Below, in pieces: positions 1 to 7,876 of a stretch of DNA of 64,000 nt. Source of the stretch: Streptomyces sp. NBC_01237 (GTDB lineage Bacteria > Actinomycetota > Actinomycetes > Streptomycetales > Streptomycetaceae); contig NZ_CP108508.1 in the NCBI RefSeq assembly GCF_035917275.1, positions 620,001 through 684,000 of the forward strand. The letters run 5' to 3'. Every line of letters starts with the position of its first letter. Positions within the stretch are counted from its first letter, which is position 1. The translations under genes were made by a program, and so were the position numbers. Under the pieces are notes generated by a model that was not told where the DNA came from, did not search any database, and was given only the letters and a program-made list of their open reading frames with translations.

Positions 1-77
1 CGGACGCCCGTGGTGACGTCGTTGCGCTTGCCGCCGACGAGGATCACGGTGGGCGGTGCGTCGTGCGCGTAGCTCAA
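1..77 (-). CDS. 5' end of a leftward gene cut by the window edge
   Basis: The minus strand reads without a stop from a TTG (77) or GTG (47) to the window edge, giving VILVGGKRNDVTTGV. Second codon positions are about half G+C and third positions almost all G or C, which favours this strand over the plus strand. A hydrophobic strand followed by GGK would suit the first strand of an ATP-grasp or other nucleotide-binding enzyme, but 15 to 25 residues cannot settle it. No clear ribosome-binding site is visible. It diverges from the MFS gene at 302. The interval 78-301 is the shared upstream region, and a short plus-strand frame (56-298) ends three bases before that gene. Confidence 0.3.
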   Translation of the reverse strand, partial: MSYAHDAPPTVILVGGKRNDVTTGV

Positions 78-301
78 GTGGTGTGGCGATCAGGCGTGAC
101 CATCGGTACGTTCTGCCCGCGTGGCTGGTGCGTCACGCGCAACCCGTGCGTTTCCCACAGGCATCCGAACAGCACGGACCGGTGGAATCTCTCGTCATGG
201 ACGCGGGCATCACCCATGCCGGACTGGTGACAGGAATGCGCGACGAACGGTTCCGCGGCGTCTTCCCTGTGGGCGGCGGACCGGGAATGGGGCACTGACA
301 C

Positions 302-1534
302 ATGAAGAAGCCGGGCCTGGTCCCGCTGATGGGCAGCCTCTTCCTTGTGGACCTGGGAACGAGCATGACCGCCGTCGCTCTTCCCCTCCTCCTGATCCAG
401 GAGTACGGCACCACCTTGGCCGCGGGTGTGACTCTCGCTGTCAGGCTGATTCCCGGCATCGCCGCGGGGCCGGTGGTGGGCAGACTGCTGGCAGAACGGG
501 ACCCGCGCTGCGTCGCGATGGTCAGCTCTCTGTTCTCCGCACTGTTCGCCGGCATGATTCCGCTGTGCCGGGCGCTGTGGCAGATCCAGATCCTGACCCT
601 CGCCATCGGCATCACGGTGATGCTCGCGGTGCCCGCCCGGCTGGTCATGCGACCGGCGGTGGTGAGTGAGGGCGACGAACTCCGTGGCAACGGCCTGCTG
701 ATGGCCGCGCAGCGGGTGTCCACTCTCGCCGGACCGCCGCTGGTCGGCGTCATCGTCATCGTCGGCCCGCACCTGTGGGTCGCCTTCCTCCTGGAGGCCG
801 TGACCGCACTGTTCGCAGCGGCCCTGATCCTGCGGATTCCCCCCTGGAGACCGACAGTGAACAAGAGTGCCGGGCCCGGTGGGGCGAAGGACGGGAGGAT
901 GCTCAGGAAGGCGTACGTCACCAGCACCCGGGCGCTCCTGCGCGTCATTTCGAGCGACGCCTTCATTCGCGGCGCGACACTGACGTCGTTCAGCTATCTC
1001 CTGGCGGTGACGCTCGGCCGGCTGATGCTGCTCGTCATGGGGGCGGAACGCTACTCCGACATCTCCGGCTTCTACGGATGGATGCTTGCCGCGATGGGTG
1101 CGGGTGGCTTGTGCGGAAGCCTTCTTGTCGCACGCTTCCAGCGGTTCAGCACGGGCACCCTCTATGTCGCGGTGATGCTGATAGAGGCATGCGGGTGGCT
1201 GTCCCTGCCGTGGCTGCCGAACTTTCCCGCCGCGATGGCCGTCATGTCCGCCATCGGAATCATGGAGTCGGCCGGATACGTGCTGTATTACGCCGAGGTC
1301 CAGATTCGGGTCCCGACGTCCGTGATGGGCTACTACTACGCCGCGTTGATCCCCGTCGGCGATGCCTGCATCTTCCTGGGGAGCGCCGTCGGCGCATGGC
1401 TCGCGGGTGTATCCGTGCCGGCCGCGGCTCTGATCGTGGCCGGTGTGATGGGAATTCCGATGCTGCTCACGGTTGGCTGGTACTTCGCGCCGCCGAGCGG
1501 GGAAGGCGGGAGAGTCGCCACGGAGCCCCGGTGA
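302..1534 (+). CDS. MFS transporter, probable exporter
   Basis: This is an integral membrane protein of 410 residues with about 12 hydrophobic segments, the usual size for a 12-helix major facilitator. The first helix starts near residue 7. The loop after helix 2 has a degenerate motif A (GPVVGRLLAERDPR, about residues 58-71), and a basic cytoplasmic loop near residues 180-205 separates the two halves. Overall make-up resembles antibiotic-efflux MFS proteins, but the substrate cannot be read from sequence. The ATG at 302 has only a weak purine tract upstream, so translation may be coupled to the short frame that ends at 298. It faces away from the partial gene at the left edge; clustering with an ATP-grasp-type ligase is possible but unproven. 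Confidence 0.9.
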   Translation: MKKPGLVPLMGSLFLVDLGTSMTAVALPLLLIQEYGTTLAAGVTLAVRLIPGIAAGPVVGRLLAERDPRCVAMVSSLFSALFAGMIPLCRALWQIQILTLAIGITVMLAVPARLVMRPAVVSEGDELRGNGLLMAAQRVSTLAGPPLVGVIVIVGPHLWVAFLLEAVTALFAAALILRIPPWRPTVNKSAGPGGAKDGRMLRKAYVTSTRALLRVISSDAFIRGATLTSFSYLLAVTLGRLMLLVMGAERYSDISGFYGWMLAAMGAGGLCGSLLVARFQRFSTGTLYVAVMLIEACGWLSLPWLPNFPAAMAVMSAIGIMESAGYVLYYAEVQIRVPTSVMGYYYAALIPVGDACIFLGSAVGAWLAGVSVPAAALIVAGVMGIPMLLTVGWYFAPPSGEGGRVATEPR

Positions 1535-1615
1535 AGGGGGGCCACCGCCCCCCGGGCCGCAGCAGTCCGCCCTGGCCGCCGATGGTGGGCGCACAGCGCG
1601 GGGATCTCCGTGAGG

Positions 1616-2605
1616 TCACCCGGTGAGCGCCGGGGCGTTGTGCCCGTCCGGGAGCACGCCGGTGGGCGGTGGGCCCGCGGGCAGGAGGTCGCTGTGGTGT
1701 CGGTGGAGCAGGTCTTCGTGGGCGGGGGTGAAGAGCGTCCGTCCGGTGCCCACCGCGACTTCGGCGTCATCCGCAGTGGCCAGTGATGGGGTGCCGGCGA
1801 GCTCCGCGGACGGATCGGGATGGCCCAGGGCGCGCAGAAGGCGGGTCAGGGCCTGTGCACGGGCGCCGGTGGTGGGGCCGGTGAGTTCTTCGTGCGTGAG
1901 GACACAGACCGCGGGGTGGTGCAGCATCCATCGGCTGCGCCGGGCCTCTTCCATGCCGGGGAAGCAGGGGTCGGTCAGTGCCAGGGTGATCCGGTCGTCC
2001 AGGGTGGGCAGGGCCGCGAGGATGTCACGGTAGATGAGGTGCTCGGGCATCGAGCCGACGCGGTCGGCGGGCCGGGAGAGCATCCGGATCTGGCTGATGA
2101 TCCGGTCGCGGATGTCGCGGTGGTGGAAGACGAGGGGCGGCTGCCGCCCGGCGTGCCAGGCGCGCAGGAATCCGGCGTCGGCCCGTCGGAGGTCCAGGCC
2201 GGTGAGGTACCAGCAGCCACGGCCCGGCAGCAGTGCGAGCAGTGTGCTGTCCGGCAGGCGGGCCAGGCGGGCCTCGGTTCCCGGGTCGACGGGTGAGGCG
2301 AGCGTGGTGGGCTGGCCCAGGCGCATCCACCAGATCCGCCACAGGGCGCTGACCGCGTCCTGGAAGGCGGCCTCCAGCGCTTCGCGGTTCTGCCTCTGAC
2401 CGTGCAGCAGCAGGGTGGCCCGGTCCTGTCCGAAGGCGGCCTCCAGCAGGGGGTAGACCTCCCCCGGGCCGGGCCGGTCGTCGCCTCCGCGTGGGTCGCC
2501 GCCCATCGTGCCGTAGGAGGTGTAGCCGAGGGCGGTGGTGACGTCGGCGAGGAGCGGGGTACCGCTGCCTCGCAGTGAGACGACGATCATCTGGGGCACG
2601 GCCAT
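1616..2605 (-). CDS. sulfotransferase-like P-loop protein
   Basis: This 329-residue protein has the layout of PAPS-dependent sulfotransferases. An N-terminal strand and P-loop-like turn (VVSLRGSGTPLLAD, residues 8-21) is in the 5'-PSB position. FHHRDIRDRIISQIR near residues 160-175 matches the arginine/aspartate-rich 3'-PSB strand, and a later HEELTGPTTGARAQAL segment resembles the YEDL...G part of the fold. The P-loop lacks the usual R-S/T-G-S/T-T, so activity with PAPS is uncertain. The ATG at 2605 has GGAG nine bases upstream. The gene is last in a leftward group with the TPR gene, whose open frame runs on beneath it in another frame. Acceptor unknown; a general P-loop protein is the alternative. 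Confidence 0.6.
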   Translation of the reverse strand: MAVPQMIVVSLRGSGTPLLADVTTALGYTSYGTMGGDPRGGDDRPGPGEVYPLLEAAFGQDRATLLLHGQRQNREALEAAFQDAVSALWRIWWMRLGQPTTLASPVDPGTEARLARLPDSTLLALLPGRGCWYLTGLDLRRADAGFLRAWHAGRQPPLVFHHRDIRDRIISQIRMLSRPADRVGSMPEHLIYRDILAALPTLDDRITLALTDPCFPGMEEARRSRWMLHHPAVCVLTHEELTGPTTGARAQALTRLLRALGHPDPSAELAGTPSLATADDAEVAVGTGRTLFTPAHEDLLHRHHSDLLPAGPPPTGVLPDGHNAPALTG

Positions 2606-3920
2606 GGAACATCTCCGGCGAAAGGCGGCGGTCGGGTGGATCGGGGTCCCGCGCAGCGGGTGGGGAGGGCCAGCGGTTCACGGTCACCCCGGCCGGCGCG
2701 GCGGTGGTGAGGAGGAGGTCCTCGTAGGTGTGGTGGTGGCGGGTGGTCGTGCGGTGGTGGAGCAGACCGGCCGCGCGAACGTGGTCGCCGGAGTCGATCA
2801 GGGCGCGGGCGAGGGTGTCCTGGATGATTTCGCGTTCCACGCGTACTCCACCGATGCGCTCCGCCTTCTCGCCCAGGGCGCTCAGCAGAGTCACCGCTGT
2901 CCGCGGCCGGCCCGCGGTGATCTCTGCCAGCGCCTGGACCACGGGGGCCAGGACCTCGCGGTAGTCGGGGCGTTCATCGGCGGCGGCCCGGCGGGCCAGG
3001 GCACGCAGGTCATGGGTCGCGGCCTCCACGGCCAGGGCGAGGGCGAGGTTGAAGGTGTGGAAGACCTCCGCCGTTCCGCCCGGTGCACTCAGCAACTCCC
3101 GTACCTGGGCCGGATCGCTGCGTCCGGCGGGTGCCTGACCCGCGAGCAGCAGGCGCCAGTTCGTCGCGGCCCGCATCCCGACATCCGCACGCCCCAGTGC
3201 CGCGTCCGCCCGCCGCCGAGCGTCCGGGAAGTCACCGGCGGCGATCGACTGCAGCGCCGCGTGCCAGTTCAGATGACGTAGCTGCACCGCCTGCGGGTCG
3301 GAGGCGAGCCAGTTGTCCAAGAACGTGACGGAAGCGCGGCCGAGCCCCATCTCGTGTTCCGCGTGGGCCAGGGCATGGACGGCCACACCCGCGCGGGGGT
3401 ACAGGTCCAGTGCCTGCTCGGCCAGTGCGTGGGCCTCCCGTACCCGCCCCTGTTCCGACCTGGTCGCGGCGAGCCAGCTCGTCCACGGCCAGCTGTCCGG
3501 GCCTGCCAGCATCGACTGCCGCTCCACGAGAGCGTCGCCGTGCGCGCGGTAGGCCGGATCCCCGCAGGAGGAGAAGGCTCCCAGCATCAGCCCCGCCACC
3601 TCGTCGGCCGGCCACCGGTCGAAGTGCAGCGTCAGATGATCGGCCGCGAGCCGGTACTGCCGGTGCGTGTACAGGAACACCCCGTACACCAGGCTCGCCT
3701 GCCACTCCCCCGCGGCCAGCGCGTCGCGGTGCGCGGCCACCAACTGCTCCTGCAGCGCGGCGTCGTCCAGGCTGTCCCCGGTCGCCAGGGCCAGCAGCGC
3801 CCTCGCCACACCGCAGCCCGGCTCCTTGGCCACCCACTCGCGCAGCAGAGGCATCGCCCGCCCGCTCAGCGCCAGCATCTCCCTCACCGCCGGGTGCTCC
3901 ACCGGCTCACCCGCCGCCAC
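2025..3920 (-). CDS. TTC38-like tetratricopeptide-repeat protein, 3' end out of frame
   Basis: Starting at GTG 3920 (GGAG six bases upstream), the first about 410 codons encode an alpha-helical TPR protein. HALAHAEHEMG followed by FLDNWLA and then HLNWHAALQ matches the signature helices of tetratricopeptide repeat protein 38. The coding character ends near 2690, about 85 bases before the sulfotransferase-like gene, but this frame has no stop there. It continues as arginine/proline-rich sequence to 2025, overlapping the next gene in another frame. Both alternative frames have stops just where a normal end is expected (around 2685 and 2595). I infer a frameshift (natural or sequencing) near the 3' end. 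The 44-codon ORF lies 32 bases upstream. Role unknown; TPR proteins are usually protein scaffolds. Confidence 0.6.
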   Translation of the reverse strand: MAAGEPVEHPAVREMLALSGRAMPLLREWVAKEPGCGVARALLALATGDSLDDAALQEQLVAAHRDALAAGEWQASLVYGVFLYTHRQYRLAADHLTLHFDRWPADEVAGLMLGAFSSCGDPAYRAHGDALVERQSMLAGPDSWPWTSWLAATRSEQGRVREAHALAEQALDLYPRAGVAVHALAHAEHEMGLGRASVTFLDNWLASDPQAVQLRHLNWHAALQSIAAGDFPDARRRADAALGRADVGMRAATNWRLLLAGQAPAGRSDPAQVRELLSAPGGTAEVFHTFNLALALAVEAATHDLRALARRAAADERPDYREVLAPVVQALAEITAGRPRTAVTLLSALGEKAERIGGVRVEREIIQDTLARALIDSGDHVRAAGLLHHRTTTRHHHTYEDLLLTTAAPAGVTVNRWPSPPAARDPDPPDRRLSPEMFHGRAPDDRRLTARQRYPAPRRRHHRPRLHLLRHDGRRPTRRRRPARPGGGLPPAGGRLRTGPGHPAAARSEAEPRSAGGRLPGRGQRPVADLVDAPGPAHHARLTRRPGNRGPPGPPAGQHTARTAAGPWLLVPHRPGPPTGRRRIPARLARRAAAAPRLPPPRHPRPDHQPDPDALPARRPRRLDARAPHLP

Positions 3921-3952
3921 AGTCGTCTCCGTCCTCGCCCGCTCCCATCCGG

Positions 3953-4087
3953 TCAGACCGCAGCTGCGGGCAGGGCGGTGCACGCGATGCCGTCGGTCCT
4001 GCGGCGATGACCCGGCAGAACCGGCGGCAGGCCCACCTGGTTGCCGCTCGCCGCACCGCTTGCCGTGCTGCGCATCCCCACGCTCAT
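3953..4087 (-). CDS. 44-residue peptide ORF, possible modified-peptide precursor
   Basis: The ATG at 4087 has a strong ribosome-binding site (GGAGGAGAAG ending seven bases upstream) and overlaps the upstream frame's TGA as ATGA, a translational-coupling arrangement. The product is MSVGMRSTASGAASG, a middle with NQVGLPPVLPGHRRR, and the tail TDGIACTALPAAAV. About 84 per cent of third codon positions are G or C, as in real genes here. A short Ser/Gly/Ala-rich peptide with an RRR segment and a hydrophobic Cys-containing tail, next to TPR and sulfotransferase-like genes, could be a RiPP precursor. It has no tyrosine, so tyrosine sulfation is excluded. It matches no precursor family I know. It may instead be a small structural peptide or a remnant. 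Confidence 0.45.
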   Translation of the reverse strand: MSVGMRSTASGAASGNQVGLPPVLPGHRRRTDGIACTALPAAAV

Positions 4088-4652
4088 CGTGCTTCTCCTC
4101 CATGCCGGAACCGGCTTCCCGGTGGTCCGCCGACCGGACCGCTCGCCGGATGAACCCGGTCCGCACGTCGACCAACGACGGACCGCCACTCCCGACACGC
4201 CCTGACGGTCGGGCCGTTCCCCGTCGGCCCGGTGGTGACGTCCGGACGAGCCACCACCCGTAGCACGAAGGCCACCTCGTGCGGTGCACCCGCCAGAGGG
4301 TCGGTCGGCCGTCGGCGGGGCGCCGGGACGGGCATGGGCGGCGTGGAGGCAGCGGTCGCGGTACGTGCCCGTGGCGGGGAACAGTCCGTCGATGGGGGCG
4401 GGGCCGAGGAGAGGGATACCGGTCGAGTGCGACCGGTCGGCTGCCGTAGTGCCATCGCTGGATCGCGGATACGCCCGGGCGGACGTCGAACTGGTCGGTG
4501 GCGGAACGCGGCAGGGACCGGGTGACACCGACGCGGGGTCCGGTCGGAAGGTCGAACAGCACGATGCCGGTCGCGCCGATGTACTCCACGCCGCCGCCGA
4601 GAGGGACCAGGTGCATCCCGCAGGCGGTGACCTCGGCGACGCAGTTGAGCAT
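4084..4652 (-). pseudogene. frame-shifted gene of unknown family
   Basis: Coding character moves through all three frames. From ATG 4652 one frame gives MHLVPLGGGVEYIGATG and VSAIQRWHYGS with strong third-position G/C bias, then decays. A second frame is protein-like in the middle (GIPLLGPAPIDGLFPATG). A third carries HEVAFVLRVVARPDVTTG and ends at the TGA (4086-4084) that overlaps the 44-codon ORF's ATG. Two frameshifts in one gene, natural or sequencing errors, explain this best. I recognise no family. Its coupling to the peptide ORF suggests an intact form headed this leftward operon. Confidence 0.4.
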
Positions 4653-4904
4653 GGCACCCGCCGCTGCCGTGGCCGAGCCCGGTCGTGAGGCCGGCCGCGA
4701 CCACCCGCGCCCCCGGGGACGGCCGGAGTCCGACCGACCGCCGTCGGAAGGGTGCCTCTCCTACCGCCCACCGGCTCCCGGCCCTCGCCGCGAACGACGC
4801 GGAACGGTTCGCCGCCCGGACCGGTGGACGCCGGACGACATGCCCGCGAGCACTTCGACGACACCCGCTTTCCGTCGGCGATTCAGGAACCGACGCAGCT
4901 CGGA

Positions 4905-4956
4905 ATACCGGAGGGGGGTATATTGCTCATCCCGAGGAGATACCCCCCTCCGGTAT
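4905..4956. promoter_or_regulatory. twin inverted operator arms at the DHA2 pump promoter
   Basis: A 17-bp arm ATACCGGAGGGGGGTAT (4905-4921) is repeated exactly as its reverse complement at 4940-4956, separated by 18 bases. Each arm is itself bounded by ATACC/GGTAT. TATATT (4919-4924) at the edge of the left arm can serve as a -10 box, and the ribosome-binding site GGAG (4958-4961) directly follows the right arm. ATACC-G-tract-GGTAT sites are typical of CsoR/RcnR/FrmR-family repressors, so two repressor sites, or one leader hairpin, are both plausible. The rest of 4653-4904 shows no gene I can support. Confidence 0.6.
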
Positions 4957-4967
4957 AGGAGATAGCT

Positions 4968-6413
4968 ATGTCAAGCCCAACCGCCCCTCCCAGTCCGCGC
5001 CGCTGGACCGCGCTCGTCCTCATCGCCCTGGCCCAGTTCGCGGTCATCATGGACACGTCCATCATCGGTGTCGCTCTCCCCAAGATGCAGGTTGACCTGG
5101 GCTTCTCCCCGGAGAACCTGTCCTGGGTGTTCAACGCCTATGTCGTCGCCTTCGGTGGGCTGCTCCTGCTCGGCGGGCGGCTCTCCGACCTGTTCGGCGC
5201 CAAGCGGATCTTCGTTGTCGGCTGGACGGTGATGGCCGCGGGGTCCCTGGCCGCCGGCCTCGCCTCCGAGGTCTGGGTCGAACTCACCGGCCGCGCCCTT
5301 CAGGGCGTCGGTGCCACACTGATCGCCCCGTCCGCGCTGACCCTGCTGATGATGCTCTTCGGCTCCCGCCCCAAGGAGCTGACCAAGGCGCTGGCCCTGT
5401 ACGGCGCCGCGGCCCCGGCAGGCGGCACCGCCGGCGTCTTTCTCGGCGGTGTCATCACCGAGTACGCCAGCTGGCCCTGGGTGTTCTACATCAACATCCC
5501 GATCGCCCTGGTCGTGCTGGCCATCACCCCGTCGGTCATGCCCTCGGCCCCCGTCCGCCGCGGCTCCATCGATTTCGCGGGAGCGGCCACCGTCACCGTG
5601 GGACTGGCCACCGCTGTCTACGCCATCGTCCGTGCCCCCGAAACCGGCTGGGGTTCGGCCGAGACCTGGCTCGTACTGGTGGCCGGCGTGGCCCTGATCG
5701 CCGCGTTCATAGCCATCCAGTCCAAGCGCCGCGAGCCGCTGATGCGGCTGGGCATCTGGCGGGCACCCAACCTGGCCGGGGCGAACATCGCGCAGCTGCT
5801 GATGGCCGCCGCATGGATCCCCATGTGGTTCTTCCTCAACCTCTACCTCCAGCAGGTCCTGGGACTGGGCGCCTTCGCCTCCGGCGCGGCCCTGCTGCCC
5901 ATGACGGTCGCCACCATGATCATGATGGTCGTCCTGGCACCCCGCCTGATCGCACGCTTCGGGACCAAGCCGCTGATCGTCACCGGTCTGCTGGGCCTCG
6001 CGGCAGGCATGCTGTGGCTGTCGTTCGCCCGCGCCGACGGCACCTTCTGGGTCGACGTCCTGCCCGCCTCCCTGCTGGCCGCGGTCGGCATGTCGCTGGC
6101 GTTCATCCCCTCCCTCGGCACCGCACTGTCCAGCGCGCGCCCCGAAGAAGGCGGCCTGGCCTCCGGCATCGTCAACACCAGCTACCAGGTCGGCTCCGCT
6201 CTCGGACTGGCCGCGATGACGGCCGTGTCCGCGGCGTACGGCGCCCGCGAACTCGGCAACCCCGGTGCACTCACCAACGGGTTCTCCGCCGCCTTCCTCG
6301 GCGCGGCGGCCCTCGCCGCCGTCGGCGCGCTCGCGTCGCTGCTCACCCTGCGCACGGCCCCCGCGGCGGATTCCCCTCGCGGTGAGCAGACCGCCGAGGC
6401 GGACGCGGCCTGA
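4968..6413 (+). CDS. DHA2-family (EmrB/QacA type) MFS drug exporter
   Basis: The 481-residue protein has about 14 hydrophobic segments, the normal size for proton-driven multidrug exporters of the DHA2 family. The first helix contains FAVIMDTSIIGVALPKM, matching the LDxTIVNVALP signature. Motif A appears as GGRLSDLFGAKR (about residues 66-77). GVFLGGVITEYASWPWVFYINIP (in two parts: GVFLGG near 150, then WPWVFYINIP) is the antiporter motif C region. ATG 4968 is set by GGAG six bases upstream. No regulator gene is adjacent; control probably acts at the palindromic arms directly upstream, by a repressor encoded elsewhere. A hairpin terminator at 6448 follows. Confidence 0.93.
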   Translation: MSSPTAPPSPRRWTALVLIALAQFAVIMDTSIIGVALPKMQVDLGFSPENLSWVFNAYVVAFGGLLLLGGRLSDLFGAKRIFVVGWTVMAAGSLAAGLASEVWVELTGRALQGVGATLIAPSALTLLMMLFGSRPKELTKALALYGAAAPAGGTAGVFLGGVITEYASWPWVFYINIPIALVVLAITPSVMPSAPVRRGSIDFAGAATVTVGLATAVYAIVRAPETGWGSAETWLVLVAGVALIAAFIAIQSKRREPLMRLGIWRAPNLAGANIAQLLMAAAWIPMWFFLNLYLQQVLGLGAFASGAALLPMTVATMIMMVVLAPRLIARFGTKPLIVTGLLGLAAGMLWLSFARADGTFWVDVLPASLLAAVGMSLAFIPSLGTALSSARPEEGGLASGIVNTSYQVGSALGLAAMTAVSAAYGARELGNPGALTNGFSAAFLGAAALAAVGALASLLTLRTAPAADSPRGEQTAEADAA

Positions 6414-6447
6414 ACCCCGCCGGGCTCATCGCGCGCCCGCGACGCAC

Positions 6448-6483
6448 GTGCCGCCCGACCGGAAGAGCCCGGTCGGGCGGCAC
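6448..6483. terminator. hairpin terminator after the DHA2 pump
   Basis: Perfect 15-bp inverted repeat, arms 6448-6462 and 6469-6483, six-base loop, 34 bases after the pump's stop. It lies between convergent genes and can act from either side. There is no U tract, as is common in Streptomyces. Confidence 0.7.
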
Positions 6484-6570
6484 GGGGAGTTCAGGGGGCG
6501 GCACCCACCCGCCACCGGCCGGGCCCACCCGCCGCGGAACTGTCCATCAGCGGCCGCGGCCCGGGCTTCC

Positions 6571-6606
6571 GCGACGCCCGGCCGGGGTGCCCCGGCCGGG
6601 CGTCGC
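6571..6606. terminator. second hairpin terminator between convergent genes
   Basis: Perfect 17-bp inverted repeat, arms 6571-6587 and 6590-6606, with only two bases between them. It lies 72 bases past the end of the leftward DinB gene and probably terminates that transcript. Confidence 0.7.
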
Positions 6607-6677
6607 GCGCATACCCGGGGCGACCGGACGGCCAGGTCGGGGTGTGCTGTTCGCTCAGCAGACCCCGGATCGATTCC

Positions 6678-7214
6678 TCACCCGTTCGCCTGCGCCGACG
6701 CGGCACGCAGCAAACGGAGTTGACCGATCTCGGCGACGTTCTTCATCAGCTCGGAATTCACCCGGGCGACCATGTGGGCGACGGTGTACGAGGGGTCGTT
6801 CTGCCACGGAACCGGGGCGGTGGCGTCCAGGTCGATGCCGGTGAGACGGTCCAGTACGCCCAGCCAGTCCCCTCGGAGGACGCGCAACCACTCCATGGCC
6901 ACGCTCCCCTCACCCGGCCAAACGACGTCGGTACGCTCCCGTGGCACCTGCCCCCGCGCGTGATCGATGCTCACACTCCACCACCAGCCGATATGCCAGG
7001 TCAGCCAGCCGATCGTGGGGATCGGTACGGGCTCCGGCTCCGTATCCGCCCGGTCCGCGACCCACGTTCCGTCGGCATCCGCGCGCACCGTCCAGCACAG
7101 GGGCGCGGGTTCCCACAGGAAGTCCTCGGGCTCCAGCCGCGCCATGTGGTACTCGAACAGCGACCAGGTCAGGTCGAACTGCCCGCGCAGCAGGTCACAT
7201 CGGAAAGCGCTCAC
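6678..7214 (-). CDS. DinB-superfamily protein
   Basis: This protein of about 178 residues is of the DinB/YfiT-like four-helix type. An N-terminal amphipathic helix (LLRGQFDLTWSLFEYHMARL) leads to FLWEPAP. TIGWLTWHIGWWWSVSIDH carries the histidine that in this superfamily sits in the metal/thiol site, and TVAHMVARVNSELMKNVAEIG near the C-terminus carries another. Actinobacterial members often act as mycothiol-dependent transferases, but many are uncharacterised. GTG 7214 is chosen because the open frame further upstream is arginine/glycine-rich and unlike the family. It diverges from the GNAT gene at 7337. Confidence 0.75.
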   Translation of the reverse strand: MSAFRCDLLRGQFDLTWSLFEYHMARLEPEDFLWEPAPLCWTVRADADGTWVADRADTEPEPVPIPTIGWLTWHIGWWWSVSIDHARGQVPRERTDVVWPGEGSVAMEWLRVLRGDWLGVLDRLTGIDLDATAPVPWQNDPSYTVAHMVARVNSELMKNVAEIGQLRLLRAASAQANG

Positions 7215-7336
7215 CGGCCCGACCCCGGCACACTGCCGTGCCACCAGGTAAGCGGCTATCAGGTGCACCCGGACCGAATTCCGCCCCGGTGAAAGTGGTT
7301 TGCCGCTTCGGACCGTGCTGCGTAGCGTCGCCACTC

Positions 7337-7876
7337 GTGACTTCGACCCTGCGCACGGCCCGCCTCCTCCTGGACCCGTACACACCGGAGGACGAAGAGA
7401 GCTTCGTCGCCCTCTTCCAGGACCCGAGGGTGTCCCGGTGGATGGGTGAGGGCCCTGCTTCCGAGGCAGCCGACCGGGCCCTGTTCGGGCGGATCTTCAG
7501 CAAGGTCTACGCCCAGGACCTGTTCGACGTCTGGGCCGTCCGTCGGGGCGGGCTGCTGATCGGGCACGCCGAAGTCAAGCGGACCGACACCGTCGGAGGC
7601 TACGAGATCGTCTACGCCCTGGCTCCCGCAGCCTGGGGTACCGGCCTGGGGACCGAGGTGGCGGAGGCGATCGTCGCCCATGCCTTCGACACGCTCGGGC
7701 AGACCGAGGTGCACGCCACCGTGGCCTCGGAGAACACGGCCTCGCTCACCCTGCTGGGCAGGATCGGATTCGAGCGGGTCCGCGGATTCGAGGAGGACGA
7801 CGGCAGCACGACCCAGGTGCTGACCCGCCGCCGCCTCTCCGCGGCCGACGAGTCCCTCCTTTCCGCCATGACCTAG
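7337..7876 (+). CDS. GNAT family N-acetyltransferase (RimJ/RimL type)
   Basis: The 179-residue product begins STLRTARLLLDPYTPED, the typical start of RimJ/RimL-like acetyltransferases that acetylate alpha-amino groups or small molecules from acetyl-CoA. YALAPAAWGTGLGTEVAEAI (about residues 95-114) is motif A, whose G-x-G-x-G/A loop holds the CoA pyrophosphate. ENTASLTLLGRIGFERV (about 133-149) is motif B with the conserved asparagine. GTG 7337 is the first start giving the family N-terminus. Substrate unknown. It is divergent from the DinB gene, so both likely share the promoter region 7215-7336. Confidence 0.88.
   Translation: MTSTLRTARLLLDPYTPEDEESFVALFQDPRVSRWMGEGPASEAADRALFGRIFSKVYAQDLFDVWAVRRGGLLIGHAEVKRTDTVGGYEIVYALAPAAWGTGLGTEVAEAIVAHAFDTLGQTEVHATVASENTASLTLLGRIGFERVRGFEEDDGSTTQVLTRRRLSAADESLLSAMT

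Noticed and set aside
96-230. A 44-codon Cys- and Trp-rich frame (FCPRGWC) before the MFS gene, considered as a peptide precursor
   Set aside because: No ribosome-binding site, second-position G+C too high for a gene here, and a competing frame covers the same bases.
2025-4652. A single 875-residue protein read from 4652 to 2025
   Set aside because: The frame joins three unrelated parts: a real N-terminal stretch, an Arg/Pro-rich non-coding middle, the TPR protein, then antisense-like sequence beneath another gene. Start signals and codon bias support separate genes with frameshifts.
4905-4956. The double arm considered as a riboswitch
   Set aside because: Symmetry is that of protein operator sites, with exact DNA palindromes at the -10 box; no known riboswitch core is seen.
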